Assembly: GCA_008508345.1 (NCBI GenBank)
Contig: QNGE01000421.1
Location: forward strand, 186,001-250,000
From: Paragonimus westermani
Lineage: Eukaryota; Platyhelminthes; Trematoda; Plagiorchiida; Troglotrematidae
DNA length: 64,000 nucleotides
Reading direction: 5' to 3'
The notes under the pieces were generated by a model that was given only the letters and a program-made list of their open reading frames with translations, was not told where the DNA came from and did no database searches. Position 1 is the first letter of the stretch; the number at the start of each line of letters is the position of its first letter. The position numbers and the translations under genes were made by a program. Positions 23,301 through 35,800 of the stretch are shown one piece after another.

Positions 23301-26300
23301 CACCTACCTTTCAAATCAAATGTTACTTTCGATCATTTCGAATAAGACCTTGTCGAATGTCAATAGAATATGCATAACTTCAGCTGAATTCAACTTATCA
23401 TCTTACGCCCCAAGGTTGACATTTTTCCAGAACGTGGCAAAGTTTCCATTACACGATGGGACAGAACAGCGTGTTCGTCAGAGGTTACTTCATTGTTCAC
23501 AACTACCCGGATGTCAACATATCAAGCAGTCGGATTTCCAGTTGGGCTTGAAAGTGCCTATGTTTAATAAGCTGCGACGTACAATCGATCTATAATTGAG
23601 CAGCCGTTTCAATAGATTTTCAACTCGGAACAAGGTTGCCGTAAGCACACACACTTGGGTCACCAACGTGAATCGGAAGCAACCCTTGTTATTTAGTTGT
23701 TCAAGGATGACGCCTTGGTTCAGAGGTTAAGCTGTCAGCTTTAGCACACCACCGGACGGGCATATCAGGCGGCAATAACAAGTAGCCGATTTACCACACG
23801 TCTCCTACAGAACCGCATCCAGAAGAGTGAGTGAACTTCACCCAACTAACGTTTGCGAAAGCATTCCACTGTCATCACACGGTGATTGTATCAATAACAT
23901 GATTTGACATTTCGCCAAATGAGTAAGGAATACCAGGGGAGTAGCCTGGGTCTAGTTTCATTGATAACACAGAAAATGCAACATTGCAGCATTATCTACA
24001 TCAACATACCTAACGTGAACTTAAATGGGCTTCCCGTATAGTCAACCCTCAAACTGACCGACGCCCTGCTTTTCGATGTGGTCAATATTTTGGAGGCCAA
24101 CAGCTGTAAGTTGTTAAGTGTGTTAGCATTTCTTCCCAAATGTCCATCCCATTCGAGTTGTTTGAAAGATTAGTTTTGTGTTCGTTTGATGACCTTTCGT
24201 GTTGCGATAGTGGTCTTTTTAACGAAGTGAGTCCATTAAACCTTCGCTGTGCAGGTTCCACACAGACCGTAATGAACACACGTCAGAGTTCGATCATGAG
24301 AAAGCAATGTCAACTACCAAACCTCCCACACAACCGAACATTGTACTGCTAATGATCTCGGCTTATCATCTGAGTGACTATAGAGTGCTTGCGTTCAATG
24401 CTCTAAAACTTACTATGGGCAGCGATTTTATGCGCAAAATCTTCTGGTTTCTTAGATAATGTTGCGTTTTCTCTGAACTTTCAACACCATTTTCAGCTGA
24501 TGAGAGGTTTTTACGAATGGTTATTCGCTACTGTCTACCTGCTCAACTCATTAAGGTTTTTTGTACAATCATGTTTCGGCGCATTTGTTCTGAATCCTAA
24601 ACTTACAAGCGTTTCCCTATTTCGAATTGTGAATAACCATTTCCACTTCCATTCTAAAGTGAGTGGTCCTGCCGGAACTGCATTGTTCAGCTGAAATATA
24701 CCGTTTTTGCAATGCAAGATGACAAAACGAGATGATTACTTAAATTAAGTGCAACCCTCCAATCATCGGAACAAAACACAAATACGATAAACATGAGAAC
24801 ATCGTGCACGTGCAAAAAGCTGACTCCCAAGTGTATACACCAAAAGGACATATCCCAGAATCGAAGGTCGTATCGGCATACTTATACTGAATACTTAATG
24901 GAATAAGTGTCACGAACAAGCTGGACGGCATGAATAATCCATTATGCCAATTGAACATCACTCCAAAATGATCGCAGTTCATGCGTGCCGAGAGATACTT
25001 TAGCATGCCTTATTTGAAAAGAATTACTAGATTCGGGTTTCACACTTATCAAAGCCACTTCGGATTATTATATATATCTCCAACTTGAATGTACTTAGTA
25101 ATATTGCTGATATTCTCGGGCGGCATGTTGAACTTTGCCTGACTTATATCTGTGGCCGTGTTGGCTGAGCACGCGATATTGTGCACATTGCTGAAGGTAT
25201 CCATAGGAAATAAAACAGTACCGACTGACCTAGAACTAAGAGTTTTCATATTTGTTTTAGAAAAAAATATGTGTAGATAGTTTGTTGGGCCTCACGATGT
25301 ATATTGTTGGCACACTATTTAGGATACAGTGGACTGTTATTGGATATCTGTAAATTCGCCTTATTTTGTTCGTAACTATCTCTTTCTATAACAAGAACGA
25401 CTCATTAAAGGGATGTCCGCCTCGGATGTGGCTTAGGTATTAACAAGATATTGGGATCATGTTATATTCCTCCTCCAATTTTCAACGTGCAAAATTACCG
25501 TAAATTGGTTCCCCGTCTTTCTGTGAGCTGCCGTCGAACATTTACGGATTATCCTGTTGCTTTCTCATCAGATAAAATGTAGTACTGCGCCTAGCAATGA
25601 ATTCATCGGATCACAGCGCGTTCCATGAAGCAATTTCGTTCAAGAGTTCCTCCGGAGTCCAGATGACATTCTCTAATCCGGAGAGTGGGTGGCCGATGTG
25701 AACCACTTTTTATTTGGCATAAGATGAGTGAGTGTAACGCGGCTGTCAATAAGAAGGATAGCCAGTCGGTGTGGGTAATGCAATTATCATAAAACGTTTG
25801 ACCTTCGTCAGTTGTTTATTTATTTCCCGTCAACAGAGGTTATCGGTATGCAAACTAGCTTCTGTTGATAGGCTTTGGTGTGTGTAGTGAGCATTGAAAA
25901 TCTGACTTACAATTTTTTGGCTAGTCAGTTACACGACTTCCGTTATTTTCCGCTCAAGATCGAGATGGACGTAGACATGGGCAACTTTCACATTTGATCA
26001 CTGTGACATAACGGTAGACGGATTTAACCTACACACTGTGCGCACTGCATAGTAATTTCTGCCGAAGTTCAGAAGCTTTGTTACAAGTTAGTGGTCAACA
26101 TACCGAGCCGCTTACACCTATACGTCTAATTAAACTTTACCAAGTAACATCACAATAAACCACGCTTCCCTGGAAAGTCCGAAAGTCTTCGCTAACTTGC
26201 GCTGATGAGGTGCCCAACTTATGTTTTCGTCATATTGCTTTAGATAATGAGAATTTTACGGACTTCAAGTTGAACACCGTCCTATTCTCAAAATGTTCGG

Positions 26301-26329
26301 CGAGCTGAACACCATTCATACGAGGTTGT
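14373..26329. other. Intergenic, no supported gene
   Basis: About 12 kb of AT-rich sequence without a supportable gene. The longest open frame (23221-23595, +, 124 codons) has no recognisable domain and is within chance length. A weak A-box-like TTGGTTCAGAGGTTAAG near 23718 may mark another old SINE, but no convincing B box follows. Only small simple repeats, such as a short AT run near 19110, are seen. Confidence 0.5.
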
Positions 26330-26574
26330 CGTTTGGCGTTTGGTACAGATCAATTGTTCATGCTTACTGTGGGCATAAAGGCGTTGTGGTTAAGACACTA
26401 ATCTCACACGCGCGAAGGTCAGGATGCAATCTCTTCTCCGGACAAGGATAGGCACTACTGACGAGCTCGGGTGAGATAAAAACTCGAGTCTAGGGCTTCT
26501 TTTTGATGTAAGTTAGCCGAACGGCTTATCTGAATGCGAAGTCTGCGAGCAAGTTTGGTTGGTGTGCAAACTGA
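26330..26574 (+). mobile_element. tRNA-like hammerhead element, copy 3 (decayed)
   Basis: Similarity to copy 1 runs from the end of its 5' module (from about GTTTGGCGTTTGG near 26330), through the tRNA-like part (GGCGTTGTGGTTAAGACAC; GATGCAATCTC at the B-box position) and the ribozyme, to the 3' tail (TATCTGAATGCGAAG, 26527-26541). The left limit is uncertain because the 5' module is poorly conserved or missing. It lies about 170 bp upstream of the putative first visible exon of the receptor gene, in the same orientation. Confidence 0.65.
26447..26498 (+). pseudogene. Hammerhead ribozyme relic (copy 3)
   Basis: The core CTGACGA (26458-26464) and the stem III palindrome plus cleavage nucleotide, ACTCGAGTC (26482-26490), are intact. 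The segment between has decayed: stem II is GCTC with GAGA, and the GAAA core has become TAAAA, losing G12. Stem I keeps CTA/TAG but the outer pairs are broken. It is therefore probably inactive. The exact conservation of the stem III octamer beside decayed neighbours is notable. Confidence 0.65.
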
Positions 26575-26742
26575 AATAACCTGAATCTCCTAACTTCTAC
26601 CACTGATTTTGGTAATACTAAATGTGTGTGGGATCAAAGTTTGCCAAATGCCTAGGAGCATCCTTGGGAATTGGCTCTCGACTAATCAAAAAATTCTAAT
26701 AAAATTGGTTACATTTTCAATCTCTGTTGTCATTCATTGCAG

Positions 26743-26791
26743 CCTGTGGTCAGTTTACGGGGCCAGCTAAATCATAGCACTCTATCTGCTC
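26743..26791 (+). other. Probable 5' UTR part of receptor exon 1
   Basis: A splice-acceptor-like stretch, TGTCATTCATTGCAG, ends at 26742 and would start an exon at 26743. An in-frame TAA at 26768-26770 separates it from the coding start, so this part would be untranslated. The acceptor could receive an upstream 5' UTR exon or, as in other flatworms, a spliced leader. This is inference from sequence context only. Confidence 0.35.
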
Positions 26792-27020
26792 ATGCAAATC
26801 AACTCGTACTCAGGAGTGATCACGGAATCGTATGCGGACAGTTTGAACAAAGTGCAAACGACAAGCCCTGTATTAGCCGGGGATGACTTAGACCACATTG
26901 GAGGGGATGCAGATCGCAATGTCATTTTTCTCCTGACGTTGTTCGCAGTCAGTATGAACCTGGTGATAATAATCCTCACGCTTCTACCCACAAAATTCCG
27001 ATTGTCAAATCGAAATGCAG
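26792..27020 (+). CDS. Class A GPCR, exon 1 (N-terminus and TM1)
   Basis: The exon encodes residues 1-76 of a seven-transmembrane receptor. An extracellular N-terminus of about 42 residues, without an obvious signal peptide or N-glycosylation sequon, is followed by one hydrophobic helix (about 43-66) containing SMNLV. The Asn fits N1.50 of rhodopsin-family TM1. A short basic stretch (KFRLSNR) follows. The exon ends in GCAG with a good donor, GTGAGT, at 27021. It leaves one base of a split codon, which matches the phase of the acceptor at 46412. The ATG is the first one after the in-frame TAA at 26768; its sequence context is weak. On its own the exon gives one helix, while the exon at 46413-47755 gives the other six, which is the main reason to join them. 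A 149-codon antisense frame over the same DNA is a shadow. Confidence 0.75.
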
Positions 27021-27194
27021 GTGAGTGGGGGTGTATTCTTGTGAACTGTTTATTTTGTTGAACATAACTTGTTCCGGTATCCCTATTCCCGAGTAAAAGT
27101 TTGGAACGAAAGTTGCATTTTAGAAACGGATTAATCCAGCTTATATTGTATATTTCGCCATCCCCAGTAGTGAGCAGATACATTGCCATCCATT

Positions 27195-27363
27195 GATAAA
27201 CAGATTGGGAATAACACAACGTTACGAGCAAGTTGTAATACTCTGTGTTTCAACCACCTAGGGTGACCTTCCTCAGAAGTGTTAAGGAAGGCCGACCGAG
27301 GTGGTTGAAACGCAGAGTATTACAACTTGCTCGTAACGTTGTGTTATTCCCAATCTGTTTATC
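27195..27363. repeat. 79-bp foldback palindrome
   Basis: The left arm 27195-27273 and the right arm 27285-27363 are inverted copies with 5 mismatches in 79 positions and no gap, separated by an 11-nt loop (27274-27284). The arms begin and end with GATAAACAGATTGGG and its complement. The same sequence occurs once more as a single arm at 39224-39306. Transcribed within the receptor intron it would form a long, nearly perfect RNA hairpin 175 nt after the 5' splice site. It probably arose from two inverted retroelement ends. Confidence 0.92.
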
Positions 27364-28594
27364 CATAACATGTTAAACACGACGCCCAAACTATTCAACT
27401 TGATTTGTACTAAATTTGGTGCGGATATCTTACATTGCCATCCGTTTACTCTTTTAACAGTGGTACCAAATTGTTCATAGAGGAAAGCAAAATGTCATTT
27501 CGACAATCTTCGCCTGTGTACAATCTAAGATCACACAAGTCAATGGCGATGAAGTAAACGGAATAGTGACTAAACCGTTCATTGAAGATCGTTTGAGTGA
27601 ATCGCTGGTTCCTTCGCGATGTTTTGGTTGAACAAGTTTGGTTCAAGTGTTCAGAAAAGCCCTTGGAAGGACTTTCTTGTTGACGGCCTTGTTAGTGAAT
27701 TTTAGAGTGTGCGGTGCCAAAAAACCGGAATAAAAAAATCAGGAATGATGGGAGAAGTAAAACTGAAGTATGGGTGGCCCACTCATATATGTCTTATACT
27801 GAACAGTATGTATTTGTCTTGGTCACTGCATTAGTGTGTAACGGAAATCTATACATTTTGTTTATTTGCAGTATACCCCAGTACAGATGTAGTTAAATGT
27901 GGTTTAACATGGAGCGTACAACATTAGTCCTTATTCTGCTGTACCCAACGTTTTACTAGTCGTTGATGAGGTTACAACTACGTAGTGGTGTATTCTGCTG
28001 GTTGTTCAGGTAAACAGGAATCTTTAGGCGTATGTATCATCACGAGACCTTGATTATGTCACGCGTATCACAAAGACAAACGATGATGGGGACGGTTATC
28101 TCGCATCATATTTGCAATTTCGGAGAGTATTTTCACACCCCGTTTCGAGATCGACGCCCACGATATATGTGCTTTTTGGAACTAGGACGTTAGAGAGTAA
28201 ATTTACCGACACTAGTTGTATATGCAGCGCTAAACTGCAGTGATTGTGCCACCGTGAGTAAATGACAACTTACCCGGCAGATTATCAAACGTTGTATCAA
28301 AAAAGACAACATGCTGCCCAGATTTTGGGTCAAACTATATAGGTTTTTGTGTGAATGTTCATCTGAAATGCGCTGATAAATGCTGACTATACAATGATCC
28401 CGCCGGAACAACAAGCCTAGTTTCATGCTTGGTTTGTGTGGGAAATTTTTTACCGAAAATTATTATTTCAACCCCCGGAATTTCCGTACTCTGGTTCAGC
28501 AGGTTTTCACGTGAATGCTGGAAATCGAATTCGTCCCAGATCCTTCCATTCGTGCCTTAGAAAATTCCACATCGGCACTCTGAAGCTCCATAAA

Positions 28595-28665
28595 TTAAAA
28601 TCACCTTATAACGTTTGTCGCGTTGAGACATGTTCATGTCGCTGGTTCGAATCCAGCCGAAGCCT
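28595..28665 (+). mobile_element. tRNA-derived SINE relic
   Basis: CTGGTTCGAATCCAG (28642-28656) is a textbook T-arm/B-box sequence with its stem. It is preceded by TGTTCATGTCG, and a similar segment (CTGTTCATGTCG before a T-arm-like GTTGGTTGGAA) occurs on the minus strand near 30930-30955. That suggests both derive from one SINE family. The D-arm side is too decayed to call an A box. It cannot fold as a complete tRNA. Confidence 0.4.
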
Positions 28666-30924
28666 TGAATTTTCATAGCTAAGTCTCATCTAAAATCATA
28701 AATCTGCCAACCCACTTATTGGAAACACTTATTTGTAGAACAAATATGCCGTAATTTTTTTCGGTGACGTTGAAGTTCAGACTACCGGCGAATCAGTTCT
28801 ATGTATGTGCCCTCTGAAGAAACAGTCGTAACTGCATGATATTGGACGTGTACATCATGACATTGCACCGTTGAAAAAATAGCTGCCCGTATGTATGTTG
28901 GATAATAAATGATGAACAACATCCGCAACGTGTTCATTATGATACCTTCAATGTTTTTTCATTCAGGCTGCTCACTAACACTTGGTCTACAGAGTTCTAC
29001 AGACTGTTAACATAGGTTCAACAATGATAAATGGATCTCACTTAGCGTTCGGTCAAAATATGGTGTAATTGTCTCACTCTGCATGAAGGAAGACCTAAAT
29101 ATTGTGAGTTACATTACGATTCAAGGATTTGTAAAAATGGTTATCCGCCTTCCTGATTTACTGCAACCTCTAATGGTGAACCGGAGTTGATGTCATCTAG
29201 TCTACTTAGTTTTAAGTTTCGGTTGTGGTTAACAGGTGTCAGTCGTTTTTCGTTATATCAGTGTTATATTTTTTAAGTTATAATCTTTATCGAAACAAAT
29301 TAAGTGTCCGGTTTTGGTTGTCTTGAAATGACACTTTTCTGATTTAACAAAAACCAGTTGTTCAGAGCGTAACGCTAACTGTGTCACAGTGCGGCGAACA
29401 ACACTATACCTTACTGAAAGTTTGACAGCGCACGAATTGAACTCACTGAAGTAATCACGTTAAACCAATCGCCAGAACGAATGAACTGAAAATCCCGTTC
29501 CACCAGAAAACATTTTCTGCCTTCTGATCGAAAACTTACTGTGTGTAGCGGTTTCAATGAGATTATTATAGAAAAACGTAAATTAACCTTTTTAGCAAAA
29601 TCTACTAACCAATTCACATAGACACGCTGAGAAACAAACAATTGTCACTGATGATCACTACGATCTGTGGCGTGACTGCTCGTGGATTTGGCTGTCATAC
29701 GAATTGCATGCTCCTATCCACTAAACCTGACGTTTCCGGATTAATCTACTCCGGGAGCATAGGATATTCTTTCGGACGCACTAATCTTCGTTTATTCTAT
29801 TTGCAAAAATCTGCATATTTCCCTGCATGGTCCTGATTGCTCTTCTTCTATGTGGTTTGGTATGTAGTAGTTTCAAGTTAACTGTGGAGTTTTAATTTGG
29901 AATCACAATTCGGATGCGTAAAAAAGATATATGGTATATTTTGATTTACCAGTGTCAGAGTTTTTGAGCAAATTGCTACATAAAATTAGCACAACCGAGC
30001 ACCAGGTTAACGCTGAGACAATAAAATATTGTGAACCAGCCGACAAGGATGGATACATTTTAAATGGCAGCTGCCTCGGCTTGCATTCCAAGGTGGTATG
30101 CTTAAGTATGTCTGCTTGAATTGAACAACTTCTCAGTGGCATTGCTTGTTTATGTGCAAATGATTTCAATGTGGACCACGCCAAGCTCGCAGTGGAAACG
30201 TGACATACGTCGCCGGGCAGGATAAGTTTTTGGTTATTTCATTGGTGCCTTAGGTACTTGTGGCCAACTTCACTTCACGCCCCATACCCAGTCAAACTGA
30301 AACTGACAGACACACAGCTAGCCAGTTCAACTGACCACGACATTTTTGACGTACATGTTCGATTTTCTGAGTGGAGTCCAAAAAGTGAAGCGTATCCACA
30401 ACCACAAATGTCCACAGAGGTGGCGCACCAATGATGTGACCATCAGGTCGAATATGGGTGGATTATATGTGTAAATATACCTCATTTACGAGAGGGAGAC
30501 TAAAAGGGCACATTAACTAGGCACTGCCTGCACACTACGCAGTTAAAATGTCTTCCGGAGCAGTCAAGAGATGTGTTTCTTCGAGCTAACCCCATAGTTT
30601 TCAAGTTAGCTTTGCACTTCTTCAGGCTAATGCAAAATTGAGGTACTCATTGATACATGAATATGTCTTCGAGGCGGTACAGTCACGTCTTATGCAGTGT
30701 GAAGAAACTAGTCAGGTGAACATTTACGCAAACACTTGCTTAGATTGCGCAGCGGGATTTTAGGATATAAAACCTAGGCGTACACGCGGCTTGCTGTATT
30801 ACCCGTAAACTGTAAAAGACGCGTTTGTACTTTATATATCGAAGCATCCAGTCCCGTATTTACAGGTAGTGTGGCAGGTTCATGACATTAGATGCGATCC
30901 AACTGTGGAAAGTCACAAAATTTG

Positions 30925-31000
30925 TTAAATTCCAACCAACGACATGAACAGCATGCCTCAAAGTGGCAAATGCCTCACCAACTGAGCTATGAAGCCACAC
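30925..31000 (-). mobile_element. tRNA-derived SINE relic
   Basis: On the minus strand, GGCTTCATAGCTCAGTTGG (about 30997-30979) has a strong A box (TAGCTCAGTTGG) in a D-arm context. It is followed about 40 nt later by the B-box-like GTTGGTTGGAATT. The anticodon arm does not form, so this is not a functional tRNA. It shares the TGTTCATGTCG segment with the relic near 28630. Confidence 0.5.
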
Positions 31001-31046
31001 CGGGAGCTAGGAAATTTCATATTCGGACTCTGTTACCAACCCCTCC

Positions 31047-31151
31047 CACTGTGTCACGTGCAGTCCATCAAATGATCCAAGGGAATTATTGCCCCGGCGG
31101 GAATTCTCAAACGTTTCACGCTGGAATCCAACAACGTCACTGTGTCACGTG
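31047..31151. repeat. 14-bp direct repeat pair
   Basis: CACTGTGTCACGTG occurs at 31047-31060 and again at 31138-31151, 91 bp apart. The sequence contains a CACGTG E-box-like palindrome. The pair could be a target-site duplication around a small insertion or could be chance. Confidence 0.4.
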
Positions 31152-32596
31152 TTATCGTGGAGTATAAGACAAAGTAAGACACAAAGGCCATATGGTTTGA
31201 GACGAGTTATAATTTGATAGCCAAAAATTTGTTACATCTTCAAGATAACTAGTAAATAATGTGGATTGGTACTGAAGTACTGATCGACAGCCTAAGCACT
31301 TCACCAGAAATCGTTTTCCGATAACAGCTTTTTCTTTGTGTCCACTTCGTTCGGATAGATGTATATGCAACCACATGCTGAGACTAATATGGTGCCTCCC
31401 CCAATTTTAAAGTAGACTTTACTCAGATAGTAGTAGGTTTGTTCCAAATATCTACTGATCTATCAAATATGCTAAATATTTGGCAAAATCCTGACGTTTT
31501 CTACATCCTCATCAGTGAAAAAGTATACCGCACGCAAGGGCTAATAGTGATTAGACACTAAATAAACGGTAACATGCCACATGAACTCAAGACCATTGCT
31601 ACAAGCAAAGCGGCAGGTGATAATCTGCACCAGACACTACCCAGCTATCAATCGATTATGATGCTTCTTTTGAACGCGATTGATTAAGAATCCCATAGGA
31701 ACGCCATAGCTGTGAGTGGTATTCAGCTCACCTAAACCAAACCCCTTAGTACTTACATCTAACGAGAAGCAAGCGCTAAGGACTTTATCTTTACTCACGC
31801 AGCATCCGCTCTCTGGGCTCGGTTTTTCTGTTGTCTCGAGATTAGTGGGTGCCTGAATTTCCTGCAATCAGGACTCCTAAACTATCAAATCTGCCACACT
31901 AAACAGTAGTTGACGATTTCTGTCATTTTAGCTTGGATAGCAGTACTAATCGCATGGTCATCGATTGCAATAAACAAGAGTCATAATGTCTGTTTTCCGG
32001 GAAATGCAGCATTCTGGCATTAGTCAGAAGGGAATGTGGATGAAAGTTTGCATTCCTCTAAACCAATCGCGTCATATGATTGGCGGCATCCGATTCGGAT
32101 TAGCCTGTCGCAGTGACCGAAGCCAAAGGACGCCTGAGCTTATCCATCACTGCAACTGGATTGCGCTGCACCAATTGCAGTTCCACCAACACACCACATA
32201 TCCAGTGTAAACCGGAAGGAATAAGACCAGGAGGTGTGCCAGTGGGGCCTTTGTGTCCAGCCGGCCAATGCTGGTTAGCCATTTGATTGACTAATAAGTA
32301 AAGGAAACCCCTATCTCTCCGAAACTAAACAGAGAGAGGCTGCAATGACGAGATCTGAACTAGGAAGCAAGACTTTTGAAGTGTAATACAAGAAGCGTTG
32401 CAGTATAGGATTGCATGTTAGTGCAGCCTAAACAAGATGAGGATGAAAAGCAAATTTCTCGCTCAACTATGAAAAGCCAGGCAGACCATTCATCATACAA
32501 TGCACAAACAAAGCCGAAGAAAAGAATGGATAGAAGTCCACAGACACTCACGCATCTGCTTTTTGTCTGGCTACCCCCCTTCGGCCAATCTGACAA

Positions 32597-32678
32597 GGTT
32601 GAACCCGCAAGGACCGAAGCCCTAGTCAGCACAGCCCTCAAGATCTAAACAGCACGCAAGCCTGACCACCACGCCAAG
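32597..32678 (-). mobile_element. tRNA-derived SINE head
   Basis: On the minus strand an A-box-like stretch, TTGGCGTGGTGGTCAGG (about 32678-32662), is followed about 60 nt later by GCGGGTTCAACCTTG (about 32608-32594). That stretch contains the B box GGTTCAACC. The downstream body runs into a GC-richer region of unknown family. It lies head to head with the decayed hammerhead element on the other strand. Confidence 0.5.
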
Positions 32679-32696
32679 GTAGCAGAAAGAGTCATA

Positions 32697-32890
32697 TAAG
32701 GCAGTGCGGCACGCGACAACAGAGCTGCCTCATAAGAGCGTGGCTGCAGTTTGAATGCTGGTCGTGGTAAAGATATGCACCAATGCCGAGCGTAAATATG
32801 AGCGAAACTGATGCCCAATGTGCCTCTCCATAGGCGGCATAATGAAAATCATACCGGAATGTAACAGCTCTGATCAGATGCAAGTCCTGA
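32697..32890 (+). mobile_element. tRNA-like hammerhead element, copy 4 (highly decayed)
   Basis: The stretch GTCGTGGTAAAGATATGCAC (32761-32780) lines up with CCGTGGCAAGGATATGCAC of copy 1. The B-box position reads GCAGTTTGAATGC. The 3' part (GGAATGTAACAGCTCTGATCA) follows the tail of copy 1 (TGAATGCGAAGGCTGTGATCA) with substitutions. The 5' module is not recognised. It is the oldest-looking of the four copies. Confidence 0.5.
32771..32825 (+). pseudogene. Hammerhead ribozyme relic (copy 4)
   Basis: The stem I start ATATGCAC and the second core block GAAAC (32804-32808) with the preceding GAGC are kept. The first core block has become ATGCCGA (32783-32789), and the stem III palindrome is gone (TGATGCCC). 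It is not functional. It is recognisable only by alignment with the intact copy at 4245-4297. Confidence 0.45.
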
Positions 32891-32899
32891 CCGATTAGC

Positions 32900-35800
32900 G
32901 GAAACTAATAAATTCGTGTTTTGTTTGTTCAGTAACAGCTTGAACCAGCCAGCCCTCCCCGTTTCGTGAACCGGTATCATGACTTTTTCAACATCCAGTG
33001 TCCTGTGATTTCCAATAGGTGGTTCAACAAGTTGGCCCGGTTAATTAATTCAAGATGCCGGTCTGCGAGTAGAACTCGTCATTACTAACCTTCCGGGAAG
33101 CAATTCACATTCATGTTGGTCTTATCCTAGTCTCAGACGATCTGTCAGATTCCCGCGGTCTTGATTACAGAAAACTTGATGCGCTTGCTTGTGCGCTCAT
33201 TAATTATTGTCCATTTTCGTGTGATGCGCACAACTGACAAGTTTAATTTTGCATTTGATAAGAGTTGGATAAACTTTAGCATATGCATATACATACACGG
33301 TTTCCGTTCTTCTGAAATGCCAGAGGAAGGTGGGTGTTCCAAACAACTTCATTACTACTGACCGTGTGAAATGTCAAGATAAGTAACTGGATCAAAATGA
33401 CTTGTTTTGCAAAGATTTCGATCACCTGTTTCGTGAAATAATTTTTTTCGGATCAATCTTCAGGTTAACGTCATGAATCACAGAGAGCAAAAACAGCAGT
33501 ATTACATCTCGTCAACACTTTGATTGGAATTTGGGTTCCATGCGCTTTGTTTCACATACTGAGGTGGATAGTTGGTATGAGGTGGTTAACAAGCGAGTGT
33601 ACAGTCATTCTTACAGCAGGCTTTAATGCTGATGCAGTTCCATGGACGTGTAGCGTAAAACGGGTATAGTATCCAGCGATAATACGGCTGTACAACGTCC
33701 ACCTTAGGCTATTAACAGTTTGTCTCAGCTCATCGGTTTGCGAGCGCCACAAATGATTGTGTCCATTTTGTAATCGCCTCTTTAAACATGTTGTGAGATC
33801 ATCGAACAGACGGACGGCTGGAAGAGGCCAGCGCCACAACGTTTTTGATTGTTTAATTAGATGCATTGGGAATGGAGTAGTCGTTTCAACTAGTCAGTGA
33901 GCGGAAAAGTAAGGTCAAACGATGTAATAGGAAATTACACTTTTGGTTTGACTCTTTAAATACTGAGTTGGTGCAGAATATGTGTTCATTCGAAAATGGA
34001 GGTGGAAGCGGTACACGACTTCATAGTTACTGTCAGTTGTCTAGTTGGCTGCATACTTGGTATACCATTGTTGTTTCTTTACCACTTACGTATTAGAGGC
34101 AATTACTTTATTGAGTTTCACAGTATTCAAGGGTACACCTCCAGGCCTCTCAACCTTGGAGTGACGTAACGTATTCATCTGTGAAGAACTGTGAACCTTT
34201 GAGAGAAACATTTTCGCTCTTCAAGCTGGGCACAGATAACCTGATTTTTTGAGATGATACAATGAAATTAAATGGCTCTGAGTACACGGGACAAATACGG
34301 ACCTAGACATGTCCTTGACCGTCGTTGTGGAGTTGTGTAAATTTTTGTTTATGAAAGTGGTGCTTCAGTTGACTGGACTCTTTTGGTCTCAAGTCGAGAA
34401 TGCATGAATTTCTGTCAAATCTATACTGTGTTATTCAAAAAAGAGTGAAAACAACAGAAAAGGCAATATTTCATGTGGAGCCGGTATGCACGGACAATAA
34501 TGGAAGCATTAAGCTCACTTCAAGACAACGCATTTCCAACCTTGATTAGCGTGTTGAATTAACCGTGGGTCATGACGTATCATTCACTTTGATTACTCGC
34601 CGTGCACACTCTTTGAAGCAGACTAAAACGTCAAATGTAATTGTGCACGATATTGTACAGTTGTTCAATTGCGAAAAACTTCGGACCAGTTAAGCACGTA
34701 TTTGTAACAGTATTATAAAGAGAAAGCAAAACGGATTTTCCGTCAACAAATTGTTCCAAGTTAAGCGGTACAATTGTTCATAGTCCTATACATCGGGTCG
34801 ACGTTTTGAGTTGATCGCTTTGAAAACAACACGAGATTCAGGTTCACTTTTACTGAAGCTATCTGATTGTGCATATCAAAGTTCACGCCGAAATTTTCAA
34901 TTCTGCCGTCATGTCTGTGAGACTGGTGTGCCAACCCCAATGCCAATAATCTTACAGTAGGTCTGACGGAATAATCATTTCCCAGCGTTTAAACCCATCT
35001 ATTTATGAATGACATTTAGCCTGCACGGACAATTTGAAGATAGAGTAGACTAAGTCACTCTATTCAGTCCAGTGGATTGCCCCGTGATCTAAACTATTCA
35101 GCTAGGTCGACTTTACAAATAAATGTATAAAGCTCGTGAACATGTCGATATTTTTGAAATATCGATCGCTAGTAATACTAACCACCCATTGCCCCGGAGG
35201 ATTTCCGTGTTTTGTGACAGTACACGAAGCGCTGTTATGGATTTTGGAGCGTTCACAATTGAGTTAGTAAATAATTAATTTAACATACGCAAAATAAAAA
35301 CGTTGATTTATCGCCCGCCTACTCAGTCTATCGGTGAGTTTGCATTTCGTTTCACACACAGCTACCATACATGATCGTAATTCACGAAATGTATGATATT
35401 ATCATCAGTAGCGGTTTCATTTCATTTTTTGCAAAGCCATATTATGTCAATGCAGTTACTAACGTTGCTAACCGTTTGTACTCGTGACTGACAGCTTGCG
35501 CGTACATTATTCACCTTTTCAGTGCATACAGACATTACTTTGCAAACACTGTTTCCCACCCATGTTGCTCAAGTCTTCTATAGGCTTCTTAAGTCAGTTC
35601 ATCTTTTACCACACTCTTGTATGGAACTATACATCACAATTCGCCGAGCAAACGGAGGACGCCTATGAGAAGTATAAACGCCCGATAGCCGGGGTTATCA
35701 AAACTCAAATCAAAATGTCACTCACCGTTATCTCATGCTGCGATTGCAGAACGATTCGTATTATATGCAACCACTTGAGTGACAGTTATTCCATTAGAAA

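Noticed and set aside
23718..23775. A-box-like TTGGTTCAGAGGTTAAG, possible SINE
   Set aside because: No acceptable B box follows, and the sequence does not align with the other tRNA-like elements in the window.
26782..27231. 149-codon minus-strand open frame
   Set aside because: It lies opposite receptor exon 1 and the foldback's left side; no domain is visible, and the plus-strand reading explains the region.
33552..33866. 104-codon minus-strand frame in the intron
   Set aside because: Looks protein-like by eye, but I recognise no family and it has no repeat partner here; length is within chance.
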